The notes beneath the pieces were generated by a model. That model was not told the origin of the DNA. It did not search any database and worked only from the letters and a program-made list of their open reading frames with translations. Shown one piece after another: positions 23,967 to 33,125 of a stretch of 37,355 bases of DNA; position 1 is the stretch's first letter, and each line of letters begins with the position of its first letter. The position numbers and the translations under genes were made by a program. Origin of the DNA: Treponema sp. (GTDB taxonomy: Bacteria; Spirochaetota; Spirochaetia; Treponematales; Treponemataceae); contig JAKSTP010000023.1 of the NCBI GenBank assembly GCA_024402505.1, positions 1 through 37,355 on the forward strand, in the 5' to 3' direction.

Positions 23967-24719
23967 ATGAAGCGAATCTGTACTGTTCAGGATCTTAGCG
24001 GAGTAGGAAAGTGCTCGCTGAGTTGTGCCATTCCGGTGCTTACCAGTTTTGGCCACGAAGTGTGTTCTTTGCCTACTGCGGTTCTTTCAAACCACACGGC
24101 TTTTGATTTTGTAAATCAGGTGGATCTTACATCTTTTTTAAAGAAAACCATTGAGGTTTGGGAAGATCAGCACATCAGATTTGACTGCATTTACACAGGT
24201 TATATTCGGAATAAAGAACAACTTGAAATTATTGGTGATTTTATTGATTCTCAGAAAAAACACGGGGCCTTTGTGGTAGTAGATCCATGTATGGCTGATC
24301 ACGGAAAGCTTTATTCTGGTTTTGATGAAACTTTTCCTTTGGCCATGAAGGAGCTGTGCAAAAAGGCCAATGTGATTTTGCCAAACAGCACAGAAGGGGA
24401 ACTCCTTGGAGGTGATCTTGAAAATTTAGGACCTTCCGTTCTGTTAAAAGGTCTTTCTCCTTCAGATGACCGCACAGGCATTTCTTTTTTTGATGCGGAA
24501 AGCCGTAAAACAAAAACTTACTTTCATAAAAAATACAGCGAAAACTTTTTTGGCACCGGCGATCTTTTTGCATCCTATTTTACAGGTTCAGCTATGGCTG
24601 GAAATGGCCTTTGGGAATCTGCCTGTAAAGCCGCTGATTTTGTTGAAAAATGCATTGCAAAAACACTGGAAAATCCTGAACACCGGTGGTATGGCACGGA
24701 CTTTGAAAGTGTGCTATAA
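23967..24719 (+). CDS. Pyridoxal/pyridoxamine kinase-like protein
   Basis: A 250-residue ribokinase-fold kinase of the PdxK/PdxY type that would phosphorylate B6 vitamers. VQDLSGVGKCSLSCAIPVLTSFG at the N-terminus, AFVVVDPCMADHGKLY in the middle, LPNSTEGELL and the anion-hole/catalytic FFGTGDLFASYFTGS are typical. It is about 30 residues shorter than E. coli PdxY. It starts 20 bp after the S1 gene with no clear ribosome binding site. PLP is the cofactor of DapL and other aminotransferases. Confidence 0.85.
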   Translation: MKRICTVQDLSGVGKCSLSCAIPVLTSFGHEVCSLPTAVLSNHTAFDFVNQVDLTSFLKKTIEVWEDQHIRFDCIYTGYIRNKEQLEIIGDFIDSQKKHGAFVVVDPCMADHGKLYSGFDETFPLAMKELCKKANVILPNSTEGELLGGDLENLGPSVLLKGLSPSDDRTGISFFDAESRKTKTYFHKKYSENFFGTGDLFASYFTGSAMAGNGLWESACKAADFVEKCIAKTLENPEHRWYGTDFESVL

Positions 24720-24720
24720 T
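24712..24720 (+). promoter_or_regulatory. Extended -10 promoter of cimA
   Basis: TGCTATAAT (24712-24720) overlaps the stop codon of the pyridoxal kinase gene; cimA begins 33 bp later after a CGAGG ribosome binding site. No clear -35. Confidence 0.5.
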
Positions 24721-24752
24721 TATACTTATATTTCTTAAGTCGAGGTAAAAAT

Positions 24753-26348
24753 ATGAAGACAATTGATATTCTTGATTCCACATTACGTGACGGTGCCCAG
24801 GGTGAAGGCATTAGTTTTTCTGTACAGGACAAGATTCATATTTGCCAGGCTTTGGATGATCTTGGAGTAGCCTTTATTGAAGCAGGAAATCCCGGTTCAA
24901 ATCCTAAAGATATGGAATTTTTCCAGAAGATGAAGGATGTTACTCTTAAAAACTCAAAACTCTGTGCCTTCGGATCAACTCGTCGAAAAGACATAAAATG
25001 TTCTGAAGATTCTAACCTTCAGAGCCTTCTTGCCGCCGGAACAGAATATGTTGTAATTTTCGGTAAATCATGGACTTTCCAGGTAACAGACATCATCAAA
25101 ACAACACTGGAAGAAAACCTTGCCATGATTCGCGACACCTGTGCTTACCTTAAAGAAAATGGCCGCCACGTAATCTACGATGCTGAACACTTTTTTACCG
25201 CATATAAAGTAGACCGTGATTATGCTTTCAAAACTCTTCAGGCTGCAGTTGATGGCGGTGCCGAAGTGCTTTGTCTTTGTGAAACTAAAGGCGGTGCTCT
25301 TCCATCAGAATGTGCAAAAGCCTGTGCCGATGTAACAGAGAACTTTGGAAAAAAAGCCGTAATCGGTATTCATACACACAATGACTCTGGTCTTGCTGTA
25401 GCAAACTCTCTTATTGCAGTTGAAAACGGTGCTACTCACGTACAGGGCGTACTTCTTGGATTTGGTGAACGAACTGGAAATGCAAACCTTTCTACAATCA
25501 TTCCAAACCTTCAGCTTAAAATGGACTGCCAGTGTATTCCTGAAGGAAAACTTGAAGAACTTACTCCTGTTGCAAAACGGGTAAGTGAAATTGCAAATAT
25601 TGGATTGGACAGTTCACTTCCTTACGTTGGTGGAAATGCCTTTGCCCACAAAGCCGGTATGCACATTGACGCCGTTCTTAAAAATCCACTGGCTTACGAA
25701 CATGTAGCTCCTGAAAGCGTTGGAAATGCCCGTGTTTTCCTTATGAGTGAAGTTGCAGGCCGCGCTACAATTATCGAAAAAATCCAGAAATTTGAACCTT
25801 CCATCAAAAAATCTGATCCAATCGTAAATGACATCATCAAAAAGATGAAGGATCTTGAATTTGAAGGCTATCAGTTTGAAGGTGCCGACGGAAGTTTTGA
25901 ACTTATGGTGCGCAAAATGATTGGAAAATATCAGCCTTTCTTCAAACTTCACTATTATCAGACAAACGGATCAAATCCACGTCCTGAAGAAGGTGTTTGT
26001 TCTTGTGCCCAGATTAAGGTTGAAGTAGACGGTGAAATTGAAGTTACCGCTGGAGAAGGTGCTGGTCCTGTTAATGCTCTTGATATTGCCCTCCGCCATG
26101 CACTTGAAAGATTCTATCCTCTGGTTTCTAAACTCCGCCTTACAGACTATAAAGTACGTGTTCTTGACGGAAAAAGTGCCACTGCTTCCCGTGTACGCGT
26201 AATGATTGAAAGTACTGACGGTGAAACCAGCTGGACTACAGTAGGCGTTTCCTGCGACTTGATTGAAGCTTCATGGATTGCTCTTTGCGATTCTTTTGAA
26301 TACAAACTCATCAAGGATATCGAAAAGAAATTCCGTAAACTGGTTTAA
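24753..26348 (+). CDS. cimA: (R)-citramalate synthase
   Basis: A 531-residue enzyme condensing pyruvate with acetyl-CoA to citramalate, the threonine-independent entry to isoleucine. The N-terminal DSTLRDGAQGEGISFSVQDK is the HMGL-like TIM barrel in its CimA form, with metal ligands in HTHNDSGLAVANS (H207, H209), GNAFAHKAGMH in the middle and a C-terminal LeuA-type allosteric domain (about 380-525), suggesting isoleucine feedback. A CGAGG site precedes the ATG. Length and the AQGEG motif separate it from LeuA. Confidence 0.95.
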   Translation: MKTIDILDSTLRDGAQGEGISFSVQDKIHICQALDDLGVAFIEAGNPGSNPKDMEFFQKMKDVTLKNSKLCAFGSTRRKDIKCSEDSNLQSLLAAGTEYVVIFGKSWTFQVTDIIKTTLEENLAMIRDTCAYLKENGRHVIYDAEHFFTAYKVDRDYAFKTLQAAVDGGAEVLCLCETKGGALPSECAKACADVTENFGKKAVIGIHTHNDSGLAVANSLIAVENGATHVQGVLLGFGERTGNANLSTIIPNLQLKMDCQCIPEGKLEELTPVAKRVSEIANIGLDSSLPYVGGNAFAHKAGMHIDAVLKNPLAYEHVAPESVGNARVFLMSEVAGRATIIEKIQKFEPSIKKSDPIVNDIIKKMKDLEFEGYQFEGADGSFELMVRKMIGKYQPFFKLHYYQTNGSNPRPEEGVCSCAQIKVEVDGEIEVTAGEGAGPVNALDIALRHALERFYPLVSKLRLTDYKVRVLDGKSATASRVRVMIESTDGETSWTTVGVSCDLIEASWIALCDSFEYKLIKDIEKKFRKLV

Positions 26349-26366
26349 TCTAAATAAAACGGTTCT

Positions 26367-27722
26367 ATGTTAAACAATAAAGATTTCTTTAAACTGGCTC
26401 TTAAACTTGCATTTCCTATAATGGTGCAAAATCTTATCAGCACTCTTGTAAATACTGCTGATACTGTAATGCTTGGTTATGTAAGTCAGACTGCCATGTC
26501 GGCAACATCTCTCGCCAATCAGATTACCTTCATTTTTTTCTGCTTCCTTTTTGGTGCTTCCACAGGTACATCTGTTTTGTGTGCCCAGTACTGGGGTAAA
26601 AAAGACTTAAAAACTATTGAAAGGGTAATTGGTCTTGCAACAAAACTTACTGCAGTAATTTCCCTTGTATTCTTTTTAACAGCCTTTTTCTTTCCCCGCT
26701 CTTTAATGAAGATTTTTACAGCCAGTCCGGAAACAATTGAAGCTGGTGCAAAATATCTGAAGGTAGTTTCTTTTGCCTATCTTCCAATGGGATTCTCTCA
26801 GGTTTATTTGAGTGCAGTCCGAAGCGTTGGAAAAGTAGTAATGCCTTCTGTAACTTATGTTGCATCGTTGGTAACAAATATCTTTTTTAATGCCGCATTT
26901 ATTTTTGGTTTCTGGGGATTTCCAAAGCTTGGAATTACCGGTGTTGCCATTGGAACTGTAATTTCCCGCGTAGTGGAAATGGTAATCTGCCTTGGATATT
27001 CTGCCTTCAGTTCTGTAGCAAAATTCCGAATCAAATACTGTTTTGCAAGAGCCGGTATTCTTATGACCGATTTTATCAAGATTGGTCTTCCTTCCATTGC
27101 AAACGACGTAATCTGGAGTCTGGCTGCATCAACCTTTACTGCAATTCTTGGTCACCTTGGTGATGATATGGTTGCTGCCAATGCTGTTGCCATTATGGTG
27201 GTTAATATTGGTGCCATTGCCCTCCGCGGATTTGCCAATGCTACAACAATTGTGATTAGCAACACTTTAGGTGAAAATAAAATTGACGATGCCAAGGTTT
27301 ATTCCCGCCGCATGCTGATTATTACCATTCTTGTAGGAATTCTTGGTGGATTTATTATTCTGGCCATTAGACCCTTGATGATGGTCTACTATGAAGAAAA
27401 ACTGACTTCAACAGCCGTTTCTTATCTTGGCTATCTTATGATTATGACTACCTGGCGTCTTTTGGGGGAAGGGATAAACACCTGCCTTATCTGCGGATGC
27501 TTCCGTGGTGGCGGTGATACAAAATTTGGTATGGTGATTGATACTATTTTTATGTGGGCAGTTGCCGTTCCATTTATGGCCATTGCAGCCTATGCTTTGA
27601 AACTTCCGCCTTTATGGGTTTACTTTGTAATGACACTGGATGAATACTGGAAAATGCCTGTAGTTTTTGCCCATTACAAAAAGATGAAATGGTTGAACAA
27701 TATTACCAGGGATTTTGAATAA
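26367..27722 (+). CDS. MATE family multidrug/Na+ or H+ antiporter
   Basis: A 451-residue polytopic membrane protein with about 12 predicted helices and two MatE repeats (residues about 12-170 and 235-390). The start LALKLAFPIMVQNLISTLVNTADTVMLG and the GASTGTSVLCAQYWGKKD segment are characteristic. The substrate cannot be assigned; the neighbours (amino-acid synthesis upstream) give no clue. It follows cimA by 18 bp without a ribosome binding site, so it is probably co-transcribed. Its last codons form half of a hairpin shared with the convergent malQ end. Confidence 0.92.
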   Translation: MLNNKDFFKLALKLAFPIMVQNLISTLVNTADTVMLGYVSQTAMSATSLANQITFIFFCFLFGASTGTSVLCAQYWGKKDLKTIERVIGLATKLTAVISLVFFLTAFFFPRSLMKIFTASPETIEAGAKYLKVVSFAYLPMGFSQVYLSAVRSVGKVVMPSVTYVASLVTNIFFNAAFIFGFWGFPKLGITGVAIGTVISRVVEMVICLGYSAFSSVAKFRIKYCFARAGILMTDFIKIGLPSIANDVIWSLAASTFTAILGHLGDDMVAANAVAIMVVNIGAIALRGFANATTIVISNTLGENKIDDAKVYSRRMLIITILVGILGGFIILAIRPLMMVYYEEKLTSTAVSYLGYLMIMTTWRLLGEGINTCLICGCFRGGGDTKFGMVIDTIFMWAVAVPFMAIAAYALKLPPLWVYFVMTLDEYWKMPVVFAHYKKMKWLNNITRDFE

Positions 27723-27729
27723 TCCCTGG
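27706..27729. terminator. Hairpin at the convergent MATE/malQ ends
   Basis: A perfect 9-bp stem, ccagggatt (27706-27714) with aatccctgg (27721-27729) and a 6-nt loop, spans the MATE stop codon. There is no long T-run, so it may act as a weak bidirectional terminator or 3'-end stabiliser. Confidence 0.45.
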
Positions 27730-27739
27730 CATATAAAGT

Positions 27740-29317
27740 TTATCGACCGTACATTGCGTTCAAAAGACTGAGCCACTGGGCGTCCTTTTCCTTAAGGGCG
27801 CCTTTTTTCATTCTCCAGGTCCAGTTGCTGCCGGTTGTAGCAGGGCGGTTCATGCGGGCTTCGTTTGTGCATCCAAGAACATCCTGAAGAGGAATTACTG
27901 CCCATGCGGCACTTGAAGCAATGGCTGCCTGAATCATCTTGCGGCGAAGGCTTCCATTTTTTACGCTGGCTTTAATCTTATCAAGAGAAAGTTTTTCTCC
28001 TGCAAAATACTGTCCTACAATTTCAAGGGTTTCCTCATCAATAAGTTCAAGCCAGGCCTGAAGTGTATCGTTGTCATGGGTTCCTGTGTAGGCTACACAT
28101 TGAGCAGTTTCAAAGTTGTGAGGCATGAAGCTGTTTACCATGCCGTGTTCCTTTACTTCCCCCGCACTGAAGGCAAACTGAAGAACTTTCATGCCTGGAA
28201 GCTGTGCTGTATCCCGAAGCTCACGAACTTCGTCGGTAATAACACCAAGGTCTTCTGCAATAATTGGGATATCACCAAGCTTTTTTCGGATGGCCTTAAA
28301 AAGATCAATTCCAGGTCCCTTTATCCATTTTCCGTTGATGGCAGTTTCTTCGCTGGCACCAACACTCCAGTAGGCTTCAAAACCCCGGAAGTGGTCAATG
28401 CGGACACAGTCTGTAAGTTCAAGAACACGGGCAATTCGTGCAATCCACCATTTGTATCCGTCTTTTTTCATAAGGTCCCAGTCGTACAAAGGGTTTCCCC
28501 AAAGCTGACCAGTAGCGCAGAAATAATCTGGAGGAACGCCGGCTACACACAAAGGCTTTCCGTCTTCATTAAGCTGGAAAAAATTCTGATTAGCCCATAC
28601 ATCGGCACTGTCAGGGGCTACGAAAATAGGAATGTCTCCGATAATGGAAATGCCGTTTTCGTTGGCGTATTCTTTAAGGGCGTTCCACTGCACCTGGAAA
28701 AAGTACTGGATTACCTTAATAAGCTCAATTTCATCTTTGTGTTCTGATTTCCATGCTTTAAGAGCTGCATCTTCGTGGCGTGCAAGGTCTTTTGGCCACC
28801 AGGAATGCCACATTGAGGAAGCTGGTTTTTCTTCGGCGGCTTTTGCATCGTAAACATCTTTGATGCTTCGGAAGAGGGTAAAATCATCCAGCCAGAAATT
28901 GTTTTTTTTGCAGAAAGCAGCGTAATCAGCTTTATCTTCTTTTGAAGCATTTTTCAAAAAGTAAGAAGCGCAGGTTTTAAGAACAGGATTTTTCCACCAT
29001 ACAACGGCACCAAAATCAACATCGCCGTCTTTTTTTATGTAATCAGGTGCTTTAATATCCTGTTTCAGTGCCCATCCCCGTTCAACAAGGTCATCAAGAT
29101 CAATAAGCAGAGGATTTCCTGCAAATGTAGAAAAGCTTGCATAAGGTGAATCGCCGTAACCTGTTGGGCCTAAAGGAAGCACCTGCCACAGTGACATATC
29201 GGCGTCACAAAGCCAGTCTACAAATTCATAGGCCTTTTTACCAATGGTTCCAATTCCGTCAGTTCCCGGAAAAGAAGTAGGGTGAAAAAGAATACCGCAT
29301 TTTCTGTCAAATTTCAT
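27740..29317 (-). CDS. malQ: 4-alpha-glucanotransferase (amylomaltase), GH77
   Basis: A 525-residue GH77 enzyme that transfers maltodextrin segments in the cytoplasm. The N-terminus KCGILFHPTSFPGTDGIGTIG and the catalytic residues are clear: nucleophile D308 in VRIDHFRGF, acid/base E355 in IIAEDLG and transition-state stabiliser D415 in TGTHDNDT. The ATG at 29317 is used because CGAGGC lies just before it; a longer frame upstream runs through the terminator hairpin of the preceding gene. It points to maltodextrin or glycogen metabolism, in line with the GH3 enzyme. Confidence 0.97.
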   Translation of the reverse strand: MKFDRKCGILFHPTSFPGTDGIGTIGKKAYEFVDWLCDADMSLWQVLPLGPTGYGDSPYASFSTFAGNPLLIDLDDLVERGWALKQDIKAPDYIKKDGDVDFGAVVWWKNPVLKTCASYFLKNASKEDKADYAAFCKKNNFWLDDFTLFRSIKDVYDAKAAEEKPASSMWHSWWPKDLARHEDAALKAWKSEHKDEIELIKVIQYFFQVQWNALKEYANENGISIIGDIPIFVAPDSADVWANQNFFQLNEDGKPLCVAGVPPDYFCATGQLWGNPLYDWDLMKKDGYKWWIARIARVLELTDCVRIDHFRGFEAYWSVGASEETAINGKWIKGPGIDLFKAIRKKLGDIPIIAEDLGVITDEVRELRDTAQLPGMKVLQFAFSAGEVKEHGMVNSFMPHNFETAQCVAYTGTHDNDTLQAWLELIDEETLEIVGQYFAGEKLSLDKIKASVKNGSLRRKMIQAAIASSAAWAVIPLQDVLGCTNEARMNRPATTGSNWTWRMKKGALKEKDAQWLSLLNAMYGR

Positions 29318-29342
29318 ATTAGCCTCGTATAGAGAATAGAGA

Positions 29343-29372
29343 TAAAAAAAATCCACCGGAACTTGCCGGTGG
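29343..29372 (-). terminator. Rho-independent terminator after the HTH-REC gene
   Basis: On the minus strand, ccaccgg (29372-29366) and ccggtgg (29359-29353) form a 7-bp GC-rich stem with a 6-nt loop, followed by a T-run (29352-29343). It separates the HTH-REC gene from malQ. Confidence 0.85.
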
Positions 29373-29385
29373 TTTTCAGCCTGCC

Positions 29386-29988
29386 TTAGAGTGTTTTTTC
29401 TACTGCTTTACATAGGTCAGCAAGCTGGATTGGTTTCTTAAAGAAATGTTCAACTCCGTAGAGCTTTACCTGTTTTTCAACAGCATCATCCTGAAGGGCT
29501 GTTACAACAATAACTTTCGGTTTTCCATACTGATCAGTTTCGTGAATCTTTTTGCAAAGTTCCAGACCGTTCATACCAGGAAGGTCGATATCAAGGATGA
29601 TTGTTTTTGGGTGAGTTGTAGAAAGCTGTACACCGGCTTCAAATCCATCAAGAGCAGATGAAATTTTAAGATCTGGCATACGGTCAGCAATAAACTTAGT
29701 TACTACTGAATTGAAAGCCTTGTCATCATCAACCACCAGAAGAGTTTTATCTTCGCTGCCTTCATCTTCCATTGTAACGTCGATAAGTTCCTGTGGAATA
29801 TACATGCGGCGTTCTTTCATGAAGGTTACAAGATCGGCAGGGTAAACACGGTACTGTCCGCCAGGAGTTTTGAATGCTGTAAGGTGACCGGAATTAATCC
29901 AGTTGATTGCAGTCTGATTTACAACACCGCAGATATTTGCAACTTCAAGAGCTGAGTATACTGTTGGTTTTGGTTTGCGTTTAGCCAT
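29386..29988 (-). CDS. Excisionase-type HTH protein with C-terminal receiver domain
   Basis: A 200-residue regulator with reversed architecture. Residues about 10-60 are a MerR/excisionase-like winged helix (YSALEVANICGVVNQTAINWINSGHLTAFKTPGGQYRVY). Residues about 82-200 are a CheY-like receiver with D87/D88, phosphoacceptor D133 in IILDIDLPGMNG and K185 in FFKKPIQ. Normal response regulators carry the receiver first. A GAGGAG site precedes the ATG, with TATAAT at 30012-30007. No kinase is adjacent, so it is an orphan. Similar HTH-REC proteins are known in spirochaetes; the targets are unknown. Confidence 0.88.
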   Translation of the reverse strand: MAKRKPKPTVYSALEVANICGVVNQTAINWINSGHLTAFKTPGGQYRVYPADLVTFMKERRMYIPQELIDVTMEDEGSEDKTLLVVDDDKAFNSVVTKFIADRMPDLKISSALDGFEAGVQLSTTHPKTIILDIDLPGMNGLELCKKIHETDQYGKPKVIVVTALQDDAVEKQVKLYGVEHFFKKPIQLADLCKAVEKTL

Positions 29989-30094
29989 AATTCTCCTCGT
30001 ATCTCCATTATAATAAATATATCTAATTTATGCCACTAATTTTTCTCTAAAATATCAAAAAACTCTAAGAAAAAAGGGGTGAAAACGGTTTTAC

Positions 30095-30140
30095 TTGCAT
30101 ATTTATGCAGAAAATATTATATTGATTGTATATTTATACA
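30095..30140 (+). promoter_or_regulatory. argG promoter with two ArgR-box-like operators
   Basis: TTGCAT (30095-30100) and TATATT (30118-30123) are 17 bp apart. Two perfect palindromes overlap it: TGCATATTTATGCA (30096-30109) over the -35 and TGTATATTTATACA (30127-30140) over the start site. Both follow TGnATATTTATnCA, close to the known arginine-repressor box TGAATWWWWATTCA. Their centres are 31 bp apart, about three helical turns. GGAG follows before the ATG at 30151. Confidence 0.75.
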
Positions 30141-30150
30141 GGAGACTTTT

Positions 30151-31416
30151 ATGGCAAAAGGAAAAGTAGTACTTGCTTATTCTGGTGGACTTGATACAAC
30201 TGTTATCATCCCTTGGCTTAAAGAAAATTATGATTATGATGTAATCGCCGTATGTATTGACGTTGGTCAGGGCGATGACTGGGAAGCAATTAAGAGCCGC
30301 GCTCTCAAAACAGGTGCTTCAGCCTGTTACGTTGTAGATGCACGAGAAGAATATATCGAAGAATATATCTGGCCGGCATTGAAAGCTAATGCTGTTTACG
30401 AAGATGAATATCTTTTGGGAACTTCAACAGCCCGTCCTCTTATTGGTAAAATCCTTGTTGAATATGCCCGTCAGGAAGGCGCTGTAGCCATCTGTCACGG
30501 TGCTACTGGTAAAGGAAACGATCAGGTTCGCTTCGAACTTGCAATCAAAGCTTTTGCTCCAGACCTTCAGGTAATTGCTGCATGGCGTGATGACAAATGG
30601 AACATGGACAGCCGTGAAGCTGAAATCAAATACCTGGAAGACCGTGGACTTGAAGTTCCAATGAAAAAAGACCAGTCATACTCACGTGATGAAAACATCT
30701 GGCACCTTTCACACGAAGGTCTTGAACTTGAAAAAACAGAAAACGAACCAAACTACAAACACATGCTCAAGAACACAACTGTTCCTGAAGAAGCTCCAGA
30801 AGAAGGCGAATATGTAACAATCGACTTTGAAAAGGGTATTCCAGTTGGTTTGAACGGTAAAAAAATGGGTGCTCTTGACCTGTTGAACGAACTGAACGTA
30901 ATCGGTGGACGCAACGGTGTTGGTCTTGTTGACATCTGTGAAAACCGCTGTGTTGGTATGAAATCACGTGGTGTTTATGAAACTCCAGGTGGAGCAATCC
31001 TTTACTTTGCACACCGCATGATGGATCACATCTGTCTTGACCGCGAAACTTACCACTACAAACAGCAGGTTTCTATCCGCATGGGTGAACTTATTTACGA
31101 CGGAAAATGGTTTACAACTCTTATGGATGCCTGTATGGCATTCATGGACAAGACAGAAGAAACTGTAACTGGTTGGGCCAAAGTAAAACTGATTAAAGGT
31201 TCTATTCGGGCTGCAGGTTCTGGTTCTAAATACAGCTTGTACAATGAAAGCCTTGCTTCATTCACAACAGGTGAACTTTACAACCACAAAGATGCTCAGG
31301 GATTCATCACACTCTTCGGTCTTCCACTTAAAGCCCGCGCTTTGATGGAACAGAAAGTAGGTGAAGGTCAGGCCATCATCGAAAGCAAAAACCTTAAAAA
31401 ACGCCCTACTGAGTAA
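30151..31416 (+). CDS. argG: Argininosuccinate synthase
   Basis: A 421-residue ATP-dependent ligase joining citrulline and aspartate in arginine synthesis. VVLAYSGGLDTTVIIPWLKE is the N-type ATP pyrophosphatase P-loop, and the STARPLI and GATGKGNDQVRFE segments are diagnostic for ArgG. The ATG at 30151 follows GGAG; an in-frame upstream extension would run through the operator and is rejected. No argH is adjacent. Expression is probably repressed by an arginine repressor through the two palindromes upstream. Confidence 0.97.
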   Translation: MAKGKVVLAYSGGLDTTVIIPWLKENYDYDVIAVCIDVGQGDDWEAIKSRALKTGASACYVVDAREEYIEEYIWPALKANAVYEDEYLLGTSTARPLIGKILVEYARQEGAVAICHGATGKGNDQVRFELAIKAFAPDLQVIAAWRDDKWNMDSREAEIKYLEDRGLEVPMKKDQSYSRDENIWHLSHEGLELEKTENEPNYKHMLKNTTVPEEAPEEGEYVTIDFEKGIPVGLNGKKMGALDLLNELNVIGGRNGVGLVDICENRCVGMKSRGVYETPGGAILYFAHRMMDHICLDRETYHYKQQVSIRMGELIYDGKWFTTLMDACMAFMDKTEETVTGWAKVKLIKGSIRAAGSGSKYSLYNESLASFTTGELYNHKDAQGFITLFGLPLKARALMEQKVGEGQAIIESKNLKKRPTE

Positions 31417-31433
31417 GGCTATAATCAAAGAGC

Positions 31434-31451
31434 CCCACCGCGAGAGGTGGG
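31434..31451 (+). terminator. First hairpin downstream of argG
   Basis: cccacc (31434-31439) and ggtggg (31446-31451) with a 6-nt loop, 17 bp after the argG stop; an A-run rather than a T-run follows, so it may only support the larger terminator next to it. Confidence 0.4.
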
Positions 31452-31458
31452 TTCCTCA

Positions 31459-31506
31459 AAAAAAATAACCGGTGGTTTTGATTGTAAAACTATCGGTTAT
31501 TTTTTT
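31459..31506. terminator. Bidirectional Rho-independent terminator
   Basis: A long stem: A-run plus ataaccg (31459-31471) pairs with cggttat plus T-run (31494-31506), and inside it gtttt (31475-31479) pairs with aaaac (31486-31490). T-runs on both strands fit termination of argG and of the convergent lipoprotein gene. Confidence 0.8.
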
Positions 31507-31550
31507 ACGAAATCAATTATAACAACCTTGAAAAAAGGCGCTGCTGTTTG

Positions 31551-33107
31551 CTATTCCGAAGTCTCGGCTTTGAAATAGCTGTCCCAAACTACAAAAGAAC
31601 CTCCGGTGTATGGCTCACAATCACTTGAGGTACTTGAATCCCGATTATTCCATTTTTCCTTAATCCAAGTTCTGTACCAATTGGTGCTGTCAGCAAAGGT
31701 GATTGTTCCCTTATAGCTAAACTCACCCTCACTAACTTTCTTATAAGGAATGACTGCCTGGCCCATCCATTTTACTCCAGCAGGTACAGTTAAATTTGTG
31801 ATTGAAGTGTTTGCAAAAGCACAATCGCCAATAACCACAAGAGTTTCAGGCAAAAGGACTTCTGAAATAGGTTTTGCATCAAGTTTCATTTCTGGAATTT
31901 CAGTTACTTCAGTTTCAGTTAAATCAAGAGAATAGGTGTAATCGAATTTTACATCATCCCAGCATATTCTTTCAAAGAAAGAAGTTAAATCCGGTTTTTT
32001 ATCTGTAACAGTTAGTTTATAGTGTTCTGCAGTTGGATATTCGTTTAAGAATTTTAATAGGTCTCTAAAGCTTTTTACTGAAGCTTTATATTCAGTATCA
32101 CTTATTTTTTTTATTTCTTTGTAATAACCTGCTTCTAAATATTCTTGTTTTGAAAGCGAAAATACAGTGCCTGTTTTGATTTCTGTCATAAAAGATTTTG
32201 ATGCAAAAATCAGCTCTGGGAAATCGTCTAAATCATATCCGTAAGTAAACTCAACAGATACTCGAGGGTAACTTTTACCAGGCAGTGTAAGTTCAGTTAA
32301 ATCAATTTTTGTATTCTTTTCGATTCCATCACTAATAGGAAAATTATCACAAAAAAACTGATTTACTTTACCGTCATCAGTATATTCAACCATTCTGATA
32401 ATACGGCGTAAATTTTTACCTTGAGGTGGAATAATATTATGAACAAATAAATACTTCCCTTGTTTGATGTCTACATAAGAACTGCAGTCAAAGTATTTTG
32501 GAAAATCATCTGGCATGGCTTTACCATGAGCTGTGTCTATTATGAAGGGAAGATAGATATCTCTTGTATTTTCCTTATCATCATAACTATATTCTACTGC
32601 CAATGAAACTCTTCTGCCTGCCAGAACCAGTGGGAAAAGCACTTCAAAAGTTTCTTTTGCAATAATTGTACCATTTTCATCCGAATCATTAATATTTCTA
32701 ATTGCATCTTTAGGACTGATATTTATTAACTGGTTTCCATTTTCGTCAAAATAATAAATATTAAACCAAGGAATATATGACTTTGGGCAATCTTCAGGCT
32801 TAGGTCTGTGGAAAATAAATTTTACGCCCTCTTCACAATCTTCTACAGAAATTGTTTTAATGGCCCATTCTGGAACATCAGAGCCAGTTTTTTTGTTGTA
32901 TTCTACATTACTTCGATCAAGTATATAGTTAAAAGTATAAGGGCCGTTTCCTGGGCTTCTGTAGGAAATACCTTTATCAGTTTTGTTTCTGAGATCAATT
33001 ATGACTTCTGGGTTCTGTGAATCATCTGGGATTGATTCTTGAGCACAGCCAAAAAAGATTGCCGAAATAGTTAAAATAGCAAAAACAAGTTTTAAGATTT
33101 TATTCAT
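31551..33107 (-). CDS. Lipoprotein with a BspA-type leucine-rich repeat
   Basis: A 518-residue predicted lipoprotein. The N-terminus (MNKILKLVFAILTISAIFFGC) is a signal peptide with a spirochaete-style lipobox ending at C21. Most of the body is beta-rich and matches no family I recognise; near residues 400-460 a BspA-like (LRR_5) repeat is visible (EVLLPETLVVIGDCAFANTSITNLTVPAGVKWMG). It is richer in A+T than its neighbours. AGAGGA precedes the ATG. An (AT)13 tract lies in the promoter, so expression may vary between cells. A surface or adhesive role is inferred. Confidence 0.8.
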   Translation of the reverse strand: MNKILKLVFAILTISAIFFGCAQESIPDDSQNPEVIIDLRNKTDKGISYRSPGNGPYTFNYILDRSNVEYNKKTGSDVPEWAIKTISVEDCEEGVKFIFHRPKPEDCPKSYIPWFNIYYFDENGNQLINISPKDAIRNINDSDENGTIIAKETFEVLFPLVLAGRRVSLAVEYSYDDKENTRDIYLPFIIDTAHGKAMPDDFPKYFDCSSYVDIKQGKYLFVHNIIPPQGKNLRRIIRMVEYTDDGKVNQFFCDNFPISDGIEKNTKIDLTELTLPGKSYPRVSVEFTYGYDLDDFPELIFASKSFMTEIKTGTVFSLSKQEYLEAGYYKEIKKISDTEYKASVKSFRDLLKFLNEYPTAEHYKLTVTDKKPDLTSFFERICWDDVKFDYTYSLDLTETEVTEIPEMKLDAKPISEVLLPETLVVIGDCAFANTSITNLTVPAGVKWMGQAVIPYKKVSEGEFSYKGTITFADSTNWYRTWIKEKWNNRDSSTSSDCEPYTGGSFVVWDSYFKAETSE

Positions 33108-33125
33108 TATTTTTTCCTCTCTTCC

